The notes below the pieces were generated by a model. That model worked only from the letters and a program-made list of their open reading frames with translations. It was not told the DNA's origin and made no database searches. The translations under genes were made by a program, and so were the position numbers. This document shows positions 40,536 through 49,472 of a stretch of 50,773 bases of DNA, in pieces; within the stretch, counting starts at the first letter, position 1; every line of letters starts with the position of its first letter. Origin of the DNA: Dyadobacter fermentans (GTDB lineage Bacteria; Bacteroidota; Bacteroidia; Cytophagales; Spirosomataceae); assembly GCF_019924045.1 (NCBI RefSeq), contig NZ_JAHXBN010000043.1, forward strand, positions 1-50,773, given 5' to 3'.

Positions 40536-41267
40536 ATGACTATTGAAATTTGCGCTTACTCGCTGGAGTCGTGCATCAATGCGCAGGCCGGCGGAGCGGG
40601 CAGGATTGAACTATGCGGCGGGCTCGGGGAAGGCGGTACTACGCCCAGCGCGGGACTCATCGAAATCGTAAGAAAAAACATTGACATTCAGCTATATGTG
40701 ATGATCAGGCCACGCGGCGGGGATTTCGTCTATGATTTTTTTGAAGAAGAAATCATGCGGAAAGACATTGATCTCGCTAAAAAACTTGGGGCTAACGGCG
40801 TCGTTTTGGGCGTTCTCACAGCGGACGGCAATGTGGACGTAGCACGAACGAAGGCCCTCGTCGATTACGCAGCACCATTAAAAGTAACATTCCATCGCGC
40901 ATTTGATCTCACGCCCGATCTGATGAAAGCGCTGAAAGATATTATCGCGACAGGAGCCGAGCGTATTCTTACTTCCGGTCAGAAACCTTCGGCCATTCAG
41001 GCGACGGAACTACTCGGTAAGCTCGCCAGAGAAGCCGATGGAAAAATTGAAATCATGGCAGGTGGCGGCGTAAACCACAACAACGCGGCCGAGCTGAAAG
41101 CCGCCGGCGTGCATGCCCTGCATTTGACCGCCAAAAAATTCCGCCCTGCACGTCAGAAGTTCTTCCCGGATGGCATTTCGATGGCCGGGGAAATCCCGGA
41201 TGAAAAATCAGTCATGTATTCGGATCTCGAACTGGTCGAGGCGATGGTGCGGGCCGTTTCGGAATAA
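40536..41267 (+). CDS. cutC: CutC family protein
   Basis: From ATG 40536 the protein is 243 residues. The 24-residue in-frame extension to 40464 is non-homologous and rejected. CutC features are the N-terminal IEICAYSLESCINAQAGGAGRIELC, GGTTPSAGLIE, IRPRGGDFVY, VTFHRAFDLT and ILTSGQKPSA, and the TIM-barrel-like GGGVNHNNAAEL. The family was named for copper homeostasis, but a direct copper role is disputed. The gene before it is on the other strand; the penicillin acylase gene starts 36 bases later. Confidence 0.93.
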   Translation: MTIEICAYSLESCINAQAGGAGRIELCGGLGEGGTTPSAGLIEIVRKNIDIQLYVMIRPRGGDFVYDFFEEEIMRKDIDLAKKLGANGVVLGVLTADGNVDVARTKALVDYAAPLKVTFHRAFDLTPDLMKALKDIIATGAERILTSGQKPSAIQATELLGKLAREADGKIEIMAGGGVNHNNAAELKAAGVHALHLTAKKFRPARQKFFPDGISMAGEIPDEKSVMYSDLELVEAMVRAVSE

Positions 41268-41303
41268 TGCCTTTTCAAATAAAAGCACATCAACATCCTC
41301 TAT

Positions 41304-43760
41304 ATGAAGTTCGTAAAGGCAATCCTGTTTATCGCAATCACTGCCGGGCTCGTGTATGTGCTGGACAAGCCGTGGGCGCCCGCACCCGCGCTGGGGCCCT
41401 TTCTGAGCCCTTTTTGCGGGTTATGGCAAAACAGTGAGGAGGTTATCGACCCCAAAACGCGCGTTACCCTGCCACTCGACAGCCTGCGCGATGAGGTGAC
41501 GATCCGCTTCGACGATTCCGGTGTGCCGCACATATTTGCCAAAAACGACTTCGACCTTTTTTACGCGCAGGGCTACATTACCGCCAAAGACCGGCTATGG
41601 CAAATGGATTTGCAAACCCGCGCCGCCGCGGGCCGGCTTTCTGAAATACTCGGCCCGGCCACACTCACGCTCGATCAGCAAAGCCGTCGCCTGGGTATGG
41701 GTTACGGCGCGGAGGCTAACCTGAAAGTGGCGATGACCGATCCCCGGTCGAGAGAAGCATTGCTCGGGTACACGGCGGGTGTCAATGCATTTATCCGGCA
41801 CCTGGCCCCAAAGGATTATCCTATTGAATTTAAATTATTGGGATACAAACCCGAGCCCTGGAAGCCGATTAACACCATGTACATGCTCGAACAGATGACG
41901 CTCACGCTCGCGGGGCGCTCCAATGAGCTGGCTATGACCAATGCATTGAAAAAGTACGGCAGGGAAACCATCGCACAGCTTTTCCCAGACTACCCCATGT
42001 TGCAGGAAAGCCCGATTATACCAACCGGCACCGCCTGGGACTTCCCTAAACTTCCCATTCCAAAGGCTGTTCCGCCGATGATACCGGGCGACAGCAACTT
42101 GTTGTCCTCGAAATCCCTAACCGCATTACCTCCGAGGGCGCCCAAAGAAGAAGGGATCGGCAGTAACAACTGGGCGGTAGGGGCCGAAAAATCCATTACC
42201 GGCTATCCGATCCTCGCCAACGACCCCCACCTCGAACTGTCGCTACCGTCGATCTGGTATCAGGTGCAGCTGCATTCGCCGGATATGAACGTGTACGGCG
42301 TGTCACTGCCGGGCATCCCGAGTGTGATCATCGGTTTCAACGAGCGCGTCGCATGGGGCGTTACCAATGTGGATGCCGATGTTTTCGATTTGTATAAAAT
42401 CAAATTCAAAAATGAATACCGGAATTTCTACTGGCATGATAACCAATGGAAACCCACGCACAAGCGCGAGGAAATTATCCATGTCAAGGGCCAATCGAAA
42501 CCTTACCGGGAACAGATCATTTACACCCACCACGGCCCGGTGACCGACTCGGACGGCACTTTCGGAGAATTGCCTAACCTGGCCATCAAATGGATCGGAC
42601 ATGAGCCGGGCAACAGTTTTATTACCTTTTATGAGCTCAACAAGGCCAAAACCTATGACGACTACCGTAAGGCTTTGACTAACTATGTGGGTCCCGCACA
42701 AAACTTTGTATTTGCCGACAATGAGAAAAACATTGCCATTACCGTGAATGGGAAAATACCTTTGAAATACAAGGAACAAGGCAAATTCCTGCTGGACGGT
42801 TCTTCGCCAGCCGACGACTGGCACGGCTGGATTCCCGCCGAGCAGAACCCGTTTGTCAAAAATCCGCCAAGAGGTTTTGTAAGCAGTGCGAATCAGTCGT
42901 CGGCCGATACCACCTATCCTTATTATATCAACTGGAGTTTTGCGCCTTCCGAGCGTGGTATCCGAATTAACGAGCGGCTGCAAGCGATGACCAATGCCAA
43001 CGCTGACAGCCTTCGGATGCTGCAAAACGACAATTTCAGCGTATTAGCACGTACATTACTGCCCAGGTTGCTAAGCATTCTCGAAAGCCGGTCATTAACG
43101 CCGAAACAAAAAGCGGCCCATATCCTGCTCTCGAACTGGAATTACCAAAATACCCCCGAATCCATCGCGGCGTCGATCTTCGAAACCTGGTTCCCGTTGC
43201 TCGGCCAGGCCATTTGGAATGACGATTTCGCCTCTCCCGAAGCTCCAATGGAATATCCCTCGCGTGACCGGACGTTGTACCTGATTTTGAAGCAGCCGAA
43301 CGAGAAATGGTTCGATAATGTAAATACCCCCGGGAAAGAGACATTACCCGATGTGGTTTACCAGAGTTTCAATGCCTCGCTTGACACGCTCACCAAGCGA
43401 AAAGGTGCTATGAGCCCCGAATGGCAATGGTCGAAGGTGAAAGACGCTGAAATAAGGCATTTGAGCCGCAGTATCAAGCCATTCAATGCCCCACCGCTGG
43501 TGACGGGCGGCGGCAGCAGCATTGTGAATGCGATGACTAAGCGCAAAGGCCCGTCTTGGCGGATGGTCGTCGAACTGGGCCCTACGCCTCGTGCTTACGG
43601 AATTTATCCGGGAGGCCAGTCGGGCAATCCCGGGAGCCCCTATTATCTCAATCTATTGAAAAAATGGGAGAAGGGGGAGCTTAATGAGCTGATATTCCTC
43701 ACGTCGCCGGATCAGAAAGTACCCCATCTGGCGTCAAGTCTTGTATTGCAAAAACGTTAA
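41304..43760 (+). CDS. Penicillin acylase family protein (Ntn-hydrolase)
   Basis: The 818-residue precursor has an N-terminal membrane or signal segment (KFVKAILFIAITAGLVYVLD), the alpha part (RFDDSGVPHIFAKNDFDLFYAQGYITAKDRLWQMDLQTRAAAGRL), and the processing site before the catalytic S287 in GIGSNNWAVGAEKS. The beta part has LPSIWYQVQLHSPDMNVYGVSLPGIP and later NKLYQ-free C-terminal GGSSIVNAMTKRKGPSWRMVVELG. Family members cleave acyl amides, including beta-lactams and N-acyl homoserine lactones; the substrate here is not determinable. A small membrane gene starts 11 bases after the stop. Confidence 0.92.
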   Translation: MKFVKAILFIAITAGLVYVLDKPWAPAPALGPFLSPFCGLWQNSEEVIDPKTRVTLPLDSLRDEVTIRFDDSGVPHIFAKNDFDLFYAQGYITAKDRLWQMDLQTRAAAGRLSEILGPATLTLDQQSRRLGMGYGAEANLKVAMTDPRSREALLGYTAGVNAFIRHLAPKDYPIEFKLLGYKPEPWKPINTMYMLEQMTLTLAGRSNELAMTNALKKYGRETIAQLFPDYPMLQESPIIPTGTAWDFPKLPIPKAVPPMIPGDSNLLSSKSLTALPPRAPKEEGIGSNNWAVGAEKSITGYPILANDPHLELSLPSIWYQVQLHSPDMNVYGVSLPGIPSVIIGFNERVAWGVTNVDADVFDLYKIKFKNEYRNFYWHDNQWKPTHKREEIIHVKGQSKPYREQIIYTHHGPVTDSDGTFGELPNLAIKWIGHEPGNSFITFYELNKAKTYDDYRKALTNYVGPAQNFVFADNEKNIAITVNGKIPLKYKEQGKFLLDGSSPADDWHGWIPAEQNPFVKNPPRGFVSSANQSSADTTYPYYINWSFAPSERGIRINERLQAMTNANADSLRMLQNDNFSVLARTLLPRLLSILESRSLTPKQKAAHILLSNWNYQNTPESIAASIFETWFPLLGQAIWNDDFASPEAPMEYPSRDRTLYLILKQPNEKWFDNVNTPGKETLPDVVYQSFNASLDTLTKRKGAMSPEWQWSKVKDAEIRHLSRSIKPFNAPPLVTGGGSSIVNAMTKRKGPSWRMVVELGPTPRAYGIYPGGQSGNPGSPYYLNLLKKWEKGELNELIFLTSPDQKVPHLASSLVLQKR

Positions 43761-43770
43761 CCCGGAGCTT

Positions 43771-44136
43771 ATGAATTTTCTCATCATAGCCATTCTGTCG
43801 GCCATTCTCCAAGTATTCGCTCCGTGGTGGGTGATTGCCATCGTTCCGTTTGTGATACTTCTCTGGCGGCCCGCCGGCTCATCCGGGGCATTCTGGACGG
43901 GTTTCGGCGGCATTGCCGTGCCCTGGCTGCTTTACGGGTACTACCAGCATTTCATCTCCGACGGTGCCCTGTCGGATCGCGTGGCAAAGATATTCATGCT
44001 GCCGAACGGCATTCTGTTATTGCTCGTTACGGGCCTCATTGGCGGTCTTGTAGGCGGATTTTCCGGCCTTGCAGGATATTGGGTCCGGCAGCTATTTCGT
44101 AAGCATCCGGCGCCGCTCTCAGGCCCTGCCGCCTGA
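43771..44136 (+). CDS. Small multi-span membrane protein, unknown
   Basis: From ATG 43771 the product is 121 residues. The in-frame start at 43741 overlaps the acylase gene and is rejected. It has about four hydrophobic segments (about residues 3-30, 45-60, 80-103 and a glycine-rich GGLVGGFSGLAGYW). No family is recognised with certainty. Eleven bases separate it from the penicillin acylase gene, so it is probably co-expressed. Confidence 0.75.
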   Translation: MNFLIIAILSAILQVFAPWWVIAIVPFVILLWRPAGSSGAFWTGFGGIAVPWLLYGYYQHFISDGALSDRVAKIFMLPNGILLLLVTGLIGGLVGGFSGLAGYWVRQLFRKHPAPLSGPAA

Positions 44137-44193
44137 AAGTTTCGTCCTGACCCCGCCATCAGCACTTATTCATTGTACTTAAACACAAATCAT

Positions 44194-44201
44194 TATCTTT
44201 G
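44194..44201 (+). promoter_or_regulatory. -7 box (TATCTTTG) of ompH
   Basis: TATCTTTG matches TAnnTTTG and lies 32 nt before the GTG start at 44234. ATTG 18 nt upstream is a weak -33 candidate. Confidence 0.55.
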
Positions 44202-44233
44202 CGGCTCGTTCAAAAACAATAAACCTTAAAAAC

Positions 44234-44857
44234 GTGAACAACAATACTTCATTGATCTGGAACGTCGTCCTTTCGCTTGCTGTGGCGGTGTTATTCTTCC
44301 TTCATTTTTCAAGCAAATCGTCAGACACAGGTGCAGCCGCAGATGGTGCAGTAGTGGAAGGCCGCCGCACTGTTTACGTTCAGGTGGATTCACTTCTGAA
44401 AAACTACGATTTCTTCAAGGATACCAGAAAAGAGCTTGAAAACAAGAATTTCCAGCTTGAAAACGAGCTGACTACCAAAGGACGCTCTTTGCAAAATGAA
44501 GTAGCTTTCTTCCAGCAACGCGCAGCTACCATGACTCCCGAGCAGGCTCGTTCTACCGAAGCTCAGCTTATGAAAAAGCAGCAGGACCTGATGGCTTACC
44601 GCGATCAGTCGGCGCAGGCGTTGGGCCAGGAAGAGGCTAAAAAGAACGAAGAACTGTACAAAAACATCCGTTCTTACATCGACAAATACAACAAGGAAAA
44701 CGGCTATGAGTATGTTCTCGGCTACTCTTTGGGTGGCGGGATCTTGTTCGCAAACCCGTCACTGGACGTAACCCAGAAGATCATCGACGGTTTGAACAAA
44801 GAATATAAAAACTCAGGCAAAGCAGCTGCTCCGGCTGATACTACCAAGAAGAAGTAG
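44234..44857 (+). CDS. OmpH/Skp-like periplasmic chaperone
   Basis: The 207-residue protein starts at GTG 44234. It has an N-terminal membrane anchor (LIWNVVLSLAVAVLFFLHF), then the OmpH/Skp layout: a strand TVYVQVDSLLKNYDFF, a long charged coiled-coil (about residues 60-150, rich in E, K, Q and A), and a second strand YEYVLGYSLGGGILFANPS, then DVTQKIIDGLNKEY. Skp-family proteins hold unfolded outer-membrane proteins in the periplasm. The retained membrane anchor differs from soluble E. coli Skp. A terminator follows. Confidence 0.9.
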   Translation: MNNNTSLIWNVVLSLAVAVLFFLHFSSKSSDTGAAADGAVVEGRRTVYVQVDSLLKNYDFFKDTRKELENKNFQLENELTTKGRSLQNEVAFFQQRAATMTPEQARSTEAQLMKKQQDLMAYRDQSAQALGQEEAKKNEELYKNIRSYIDKYNKENGYEYVLGYSLGGGILFANPSLDVTQKIIDGLNKEYKNSGKAAAPADTTKKK

Positions 44858-44874
44858 TATTCCTGAATTGAACT

Positions 44875-44920
44875 AAAAGAGCGAAGCCGGCGGTCGTGTG
44901 ATCGTCGGCTTCGCTCTTTT
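44875..44920. terminator. Bidirectional terminator after ompH and Uma2 gene
   Basis: AAAAGAGCGAAGCCGGCG (44875-44892) pairs with CGTCGGCTTCGCTCTTTT (44903-44920), 18 bp with one G-U pair, followed by T residues. It lies between the convergent genes. Confidence 0.92.
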
Positions 44921-44934
44921 TGGTATAATCAAAC

Positions 44935-45516
44935 CTATATTTTTAATTCACTCAAATCAAAATCAAAACCTGTAAGTACTTCTTCTCCTGATAGTTTCTG
45001 ATCAAAACCTCGGAAAATCTTTACGTCCTCATTTGGTCGATAAACATATGTTGTTTCTCTCTCCGGATCAATCAGCCAGGCGAGTTTGCATCCATTAGCC
45101 ATCCATTCTGTCTGCATTTTATTTTGAATGGTTTTCAAATCGTCATTCTCCGAAAGCAGTTCTATCACAAAATCGGGGCATATAGGAGGGAACTTCTTTT
45201 TTTCAGCCCCTGTCAAACGTTCCCACCGCTCAGCCGAAACCCAGGCAACGTCAGGCGACCTAACTGAGGTATTGGGTAATCGGAAAGCCGTGGAAGAATC
45301 AAAAACGAATCCCAACTTAGTGGAACGATGCCAATACATCAAACAGTAGTTGATGATCGAATTCAGTATTCCCGTAGTTCCGCCAGTATTTGACATAATA
45401 TAGATCGTTCCCTCGCTATCCCTCTCTATTTTGAGTTGATCATTCTCCCGACAAAACTCGTAGAATTCATCGTCGTCAAGACGCAGAGGCTTGTATCTCA
45501 ATTCTATCGTATCCAT
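44935..45516 (-). CDS. Uma2 family (DUF820) putative endonuclease
   Basis: The 193-residue protein has the Uma2 pattern: LRLDDDEFYEFCRENDQLKIERD at the N-terminus, SNTGGTTGILNSIIN, RSPDVAWVSAERW, and the PD-(D/E)XK-like core CPDFVIELLSENDDLKTIQNKM, then GCKLAWLIDPERETTYVYRP. These are predicted nucleases expanded in cyanobacteria and found scattered in Bacteroidota. Activity is inferred from the fold. It is a single gene. Confidence 0.9.
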   Translation of the reverse strand: MDTIELRYKPLRLDDDEFYEFCRENDQLKIERDSEGTIYIMSNTGGTTGILNSIINYCLMYWHRSTKLGFVFDSSTAFRLPNTSVRSPDVAWVSAERWERLTGAEKKKFPPICPDFVIELLSENDDLKTIQNKMQTEWMANGCKLAWLIDPERETTYVYRPNEDVKIFRGFDQKLSGEEVLTGFDFDLSELKI

Positions 45517-45593
45517 GTTGTTGTTTCCTTACCTAATGCAATATAAACATTTTGAAACACTAACAGATTCAAGGCTACCCCCCAAAACAAAAA

Positions 45594-45621
45594 CAGGGCA
45601 ACCGGAAAACCGACTGCCCTG
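45594..45621 (-). terminator. Intrinsic terminator of the sdhCAB operon
   Basis: CAGGGCA (45594-45600) pairs with TGCCCTG (45615-45621), with an inner CGG/CCG helix around AAAA. The minus strand continues into GTTTTTGTTTTG. It starts 21 bases after the sdhB stop. Confidence 0.88.
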
Positions 45622-45641
45622 CATCTGCATTTAATATATCC

Positions 45642-46406
45642 TTAAACCGCCGAAGAAGAGAACTTCGCACCGATGTACTCGCGGTTCATGCGGGCGATGT
45701 TTTCGAGGCTGATTTCCTTCGGGCATTCTGCTGAGCAGGCTCCGGTATTGGTGCAGGCTCCGAAGCCTTCTGCGTCCATTTGAGCGACCATTTTCTCAGC
45801 GCGGATGCTGCGTTCTGCCTGTCCTTGCGGCAACAATGCCAGCTGGGAGATTTTGGCAGATACGAAAAGCATCGCAGAAGCATTTTTACAAGCTGCCACG
45901 CAAGCGCCGCAACCAATACATGCTGCTGCCGCAAATGCATCGTCAGCTGCTTCTTTCGCGATCGGCAATGAGTTTGCATCCTGAGCATTACCCGTGTTCA
46001 CAGAAATGAAACCACCGGCAGAGATCACGCGGTCGAATGCGTCGCGGTCTACCACGAGGTCTTTGATCACCGGGAATGCCTGTGCTCTCCAAGGCTCTAC
46101 CACGATGGTATCACCGTCTTTGAACGAACGCATATGCAGCTGGCAGGTAGTTACCCCACGCAGAGGCCCGTGCGGACGGCCATTGATATACATCGAACAC
46201 ATCCCGCAAATGCCTTCGCGACAGTCATGGTCGAATGCAACAGGTTCCTTTCCTTCTTCGATGAGCTGCTCATTGAGTACATCGAACATTTCAAGAAATG
46301 ACATATCAGGGGAAACGTTGTCCAGCTTGTAGTCTTCGAAACCTCCCGCTGCGTCTGTATTGCTTTGTCTCCACACTTTCAGAGACAACCTCATATTTCC
46401 TTCCAT
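45642..46406 (-). CDS. sdhB: Succinate dehydrogenase/fumarate reductase iron-sulfur subunit
   Basis: The 254-residue subunit carries electrons between the flavin and haem/quinone subunits. It has the plant-type 2Fe-2S motif CREGICGMC with the later cysteine in GVTTC, then 4Fe-4[12 protein letters not shown], and a final motif [12 protein letters not shown]. The sequence type ([14 protein letters not shown] start, [11 protein letters not shown]) matches the B-type complexes of Bacteroidota. It is the last gene of the sdhCAB operon and ends before the terminator at 45594. Confidence 0.96.
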   Translation of the reverse strand: MEGNMRLSLKVWRQSNTDAAGGFEDYKLDNVSPDMSFLEMFDVLNEQLIEEGKEPVAFDHDCREGICGMCSMYINGRPHGPLRGVTTCQLHMRSFKDGDTIVVEPWRAQAFPVIKDLVVDRDAFDRVISAGGFISVNTGNAQDANSLPIAKEAADDAFAAAACIGCGACVAACKNASAMLFVSAKISQLALLPQGQAERSIRAEKMVAQMDAEGFGACTNTGACSAECPKEISLENIARMNREYIGAKFSSSAV

Positions 46407-46471
46407 ACCTATATTCTTTATTTCTGATACAACTTTTTAGCGTGGCATAAATCCTTGCCACCGGAGGTTTC

Positions 46472-48460
46472 TTATTTGTAGCTGCGTTGAGCGATTTTGA
46501 TGTTTTCGTAAATCAGTTCTTCCTTGTGAAGCTCCCAATTCTCTGGTCCTTTGTGTTCCCAGGCCGATACATACATATAATTTTCGTCGTCGCGCAATGC
46601 TTCGCCTTCTTCGGTCTGGTATTCCTCCCGGAAGTGCCCGCCGCATGATTCGTTGCGGTCCAATGCGTCGATACACATCAGCTCACCGAGTTCGATAAAG
46701 TCTGCAACGCGGTTCGCCTTGTCGAGCTCGGGGTTGAAGTAGTTGGCAGTACCCATTACTTTCACATCCGACCAGAATTCTTTTCTCAACTGACGGATTT
46801 CCTGGATCGCCTCTTTCAAACCTTCCGCATTACGTGCCATACCGCATTTTTCCCACATAATTTTGCCCAAACGGCGGTGGAAAAGCTCAGGAGAAGTTTT
46901 ACCCTGAATGCGCAGCAATGTGTCGATACGCTCTTTCACCTCTGCTTCCGCTTTCACGAATGCTTCGTGGTCGGTAGAGATTTTTCCGGTACGGATCTCG
47001 CTCGCCAGGTAAGCACCGATGGTGTAAGGGATCACGAAATATCCGTCGGCCAAGCCCTGCATCAATGCCGAAGCACCGAGGCGGTTCGCACCGTGGTCGG
47101 AGAAGTTAGCCTCTCCCAATGAGTACAAGCCGGGTACGGTAGTCATCAGGTTATAGTCAACCCAAAGTCCGCCCATGGTGTAGTGCACCGCAGGATAGAT
47201 ACGCATAGGCACTTCGTACGGATCTTCACCCGTGATTTGCTTATACATATCGAAGAGGTTACCATATTTTTCTTTCACAACGGCCTTACCCCATGTGATA
47301 ATGTCGGCATCGGAAGCATTGTGAATGTTGTTCTTGTTGGCTTCCGCACGTCCGTAACGCTCAACCGCCGCAGCGAAATCGAGGTAAACGGCCAGCTTGG
47401 AAGTTCCTACACCGTAACCGGCATCGCAACGTTCCTTCGCCGCACGCGACGCGATGTCACGCGGTACGAGGTTACCGAATGCAGGGTAACGGCGTTCGAG
47501 GTAGTAATCGCGCTCGTCCTCGGGGATTTCGTTACCCGGACGGTTGTCGTCTTTTTTCTTAGGGACCCAGATACGGCCGTCGTTACGCAACGACTCCGAC
47601 ATCAGCGTCAGTTTCGACTGGTGCTCGCCGGATACCGGGATACAAGTCGGGTGGATTTGGGTAAAGCAAGGGTTACCGAAGAATGCACCACGTTTGTGAG
47701 CCTTCCATGCGGCAGTTACATTGCTACCCATTGCATTGGTAGAAAGGTAGAAAACGTTACCGTAACCACCCGTACAAAGCAATACCGCATGGCCACCGTG
47801 TCTTTCGATCTCGCCTGTAATCAGGTTACGAGCGATGATACCGCGGCATTTGCCGTCGATATTCACGACGTCGAGCATTTCGTGGCGGTTGTACATTTTA
47901 ACCGTACCCATCCCTACCTGGCGCTGCAAGCCTGAATAGGCTCCGAGCAACAGCTGCTGGCCCGTTTGGCCCGCTGCGTAGAATGTACGCTGTACCTGCG
48001 TTCCACCGAATGAACGGTTGGATAGCAAACCGCCGTACTCACGCGCGAACGGCACACCCGCCGCTACGCATTGGTCGATAATGTTACCCGAAACTTCGGC
48101 CAGGCGGTGTACGTTCGCTTCACGCGCACGGTAGTCGCCTCCTTTGATGGTATCATAAAAAAGACGGTAAACCGAGTCACCGTCATTCTGGTAGTTTTTT
48201 GCTGCATTGATCCCTCCTTGTGCGGCAATGGAATGCGCACGGCGTGGGGAATCCTGAAAACAAAATGCTTTCACTTTATAACCGAGCTCAGCGAGCGTTG
48301 CTGCGGCAGAAGCACCGGCAAGTCCCGTTCCTACAACGATAATTTCGAGATTACGTTTGTTGGCAGGGTTAACAAGCGGAACCGACGAGCGGTATTTGCT
48401 CCATTTACTTTCGAGTGGTCCTTGTGGTATTCTGGCATCCAGACGAGATGACGTTGCCAT
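46472..48460 (-). CDS. sdhA: Succinate dehydrogenase/fumarate reductase flavoprotein subunit
   Basis: The 662-residue subunit oxidises succinate to fumarate. The FAD-binding GTGLAG is at residues 44-49, the histidine for covalent FAD is H76 in [11 protein letters not shown], and the substrate region has [17 protein letters not shown] and [21 protein letters not shown]. The later [13 protein letters not shown] and [32 protein letters not shown] match the family. Length fits the B-type enzyme. It lies 49 bases after sdhC and 65 before sdhB. Confidence 0.97.
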   Translation of the reverse strand: MATSSRLDARIPQGPLESKWSKYRSSVPLVNPANKRNLEIIVVGTGLAGASAAATLAELGYKVKAFCFQDSPRRAHSIAAQGGINAAKNYQNDGDSVYRLFYDTIKGGDYRAREANVHRLAEVSGNIIDQCVAAGVPFAREYGGLLSNRSFGGTQVQRTFYAAGQTGQQLLLGAYSGLQRQVGMGTVKMYNRHEMLDVVNIDGKCRGIIARNLITGEIERHGGHAVLLCTGGYGNVFYLSTNAMGSNVTAAWKAHKRGAFFGNPCFTQIHPTCIPVSGEHQSKLTLMSESLRNDGRIWVPKKKDDNRPGNEIPEDERDYYLERRYPAFGNLVPRDIASRAAKERCDAGYGVGTSKLAVYLDFAAAVERYGRAEANKNNIHNASDADIITWGKAVVKEKYGNLFDMYKQITGEDPYEVPMRIYPAVHYTMGGLWVDYNLMTTVPGLYSLGEANFSDHGANRLGASALMQGLADGYFVIPYTIGAYLASEIRTGKISTDHEAFVKAEAEVKERIDTLLRIQGKTSPELFHRRLGKIMWEKCGMARNAEGLKEAIQEIRQLRKEFWSDVKVMGTANYFNPELDKANRVADFIELGELMCIDALDRNESCGGHFREEYQTEEGEALRDDENYMYVSAWEHKGPENWELHKEELIYENIKIAQRSYK

Positions 48461-48509
48461 ATATCGAATATTATTTAATCGAAAATTTAGAAAAAAGACG
48501 CTATCGGGA

Positions 48510-49181
48510 TTACTTCACCCAGCCGAGGTAGATCGAGATCGGCATTAATGCAAAGAGGATCGGCACGATGATCGAGAATGCGGTTCCTACGAATGAAATC
48601 GCACCGTTGTATTTCACGTGGTTGAGACCCAGCGACTGGAATGCGCTTTTGAAACCGTGCAGCAAATGCCAGAAAAGTGAAACACAGCCCAGTACGTAAA
48701 TCAATACCACAACCGGGTTCTGGAAGGTGTCGAGCATCATCTGGTAGAGGTTCAGTTCTTCGCCGGTTGCAAACTGGTTGGAACGGTTGGGGATCCAGAA
48801 ATGCGAGGTGTGAATCACAAGGAAAATCAGAAGCAATGTTCCGAGCAAGCCCATGCTGCGCGAATACCACGTGCTGTTCGCTGCTGCATTGTTGACAGCA
48901 TATTTCACCGGACGGGCGTCGCGGTTACTTTTCCAGAGCATCAAACCATCAATGATATGGATCAGAAAACCCGCTACCAGGCCTATTTCAAGCGTACGTA
49001 TAATTGGGTTAGTTCCCATGAAATGCCCCCAGTGGGAGAACGTCTCGCCGCCATCATTGTAGAAAATCATGGCGTTGATAGTGGCATGAATTACCAGAAA
49101 GCTGATCAAAAAAAGTCCGGTAAGAGCCATCAGAAGTTTTTTACCGATAGAGCTCGTTAACGTTTGTGAAAACCACGACAT
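48510..49181 (-). CDS. sdhC: Succinate dehydrogenase cytochrome b subunit (B-type)
   Basis: From ATG 49181 the protein has 223 residues and five hydrophobic segments, as in the diheme cytochrome b558 anchors. Histidines that can bind haem lie in [45 protein letters not shown] and [13 protein letters not shown]. It anchors SdhAB in the membrane and exchanges electrons with menaquinone. It is the first gene of the operon, behind a full promoter at 49235-49266. Confidence 0.95.
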   Translation of the reverse strand: MSWFSQTLTSSIGKKLLMALTGLFLISFLVIHATINAMIFYNDGGETFSHWGHFMGTNPIIRTLEIGLVAGFLIHIIDGLMLWKSNRDARPVKYAVNNAAANSTWYSRSMGLLGTLLLIFLVIHTSHFWIPNRSNQFATGEELNLYQMMLDTFQNPVVVLIYVLGCVSLFWHLLHGFKSAFQSLGLNHVKYNGAISFVGTAFSIIVPILFALMPISIYLGWVK

Positions 49182-49234
49182 AATCAAAAACGAATGGTTT
49201 TAGTGCAAAAAAATGAGGTATATTTAGAACCTTT

Positions 49235-49266
49235 CAAAGGTATATCACAAACGTTAGCGAGACAAA
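49235..49266 (-). promoter_or_regulatory. Promoter of the sdhCAB operon
   Basis: On the minus strand the -33 TTTG (49266-49263), a 20-nt spacer and the -7 box TACCTTTG (49242-49235) match the Bacteroidota consensus in full. Transcription would begin about 47 nt before ATG 49181. Confidence 0.78.
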
Positions 49267-49472
49267 GAATCCCTTCCATTTTTGCAAACCGCGCCGTTTA
49301 TTTATAATCATTATTAAGAATTATTTAGACTGATTAGCCTTTGCAAAAGCAAGACGCTCAGGGCGAACGCCTCAGCACATTCTTTCCAACTATTTTGTAA
49401 CCGAATAGCACACATTTTCAAACATGTGTTTCGTTGAGTTGTTACATCACCGAACGACTAACGGACCTACCC

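Noticed and set aside
47183..47935. Plus-strand frame of 250 codons
   Set aside because: It is fully opposite sdhA and its composition is that of a reverse-strand shadow.
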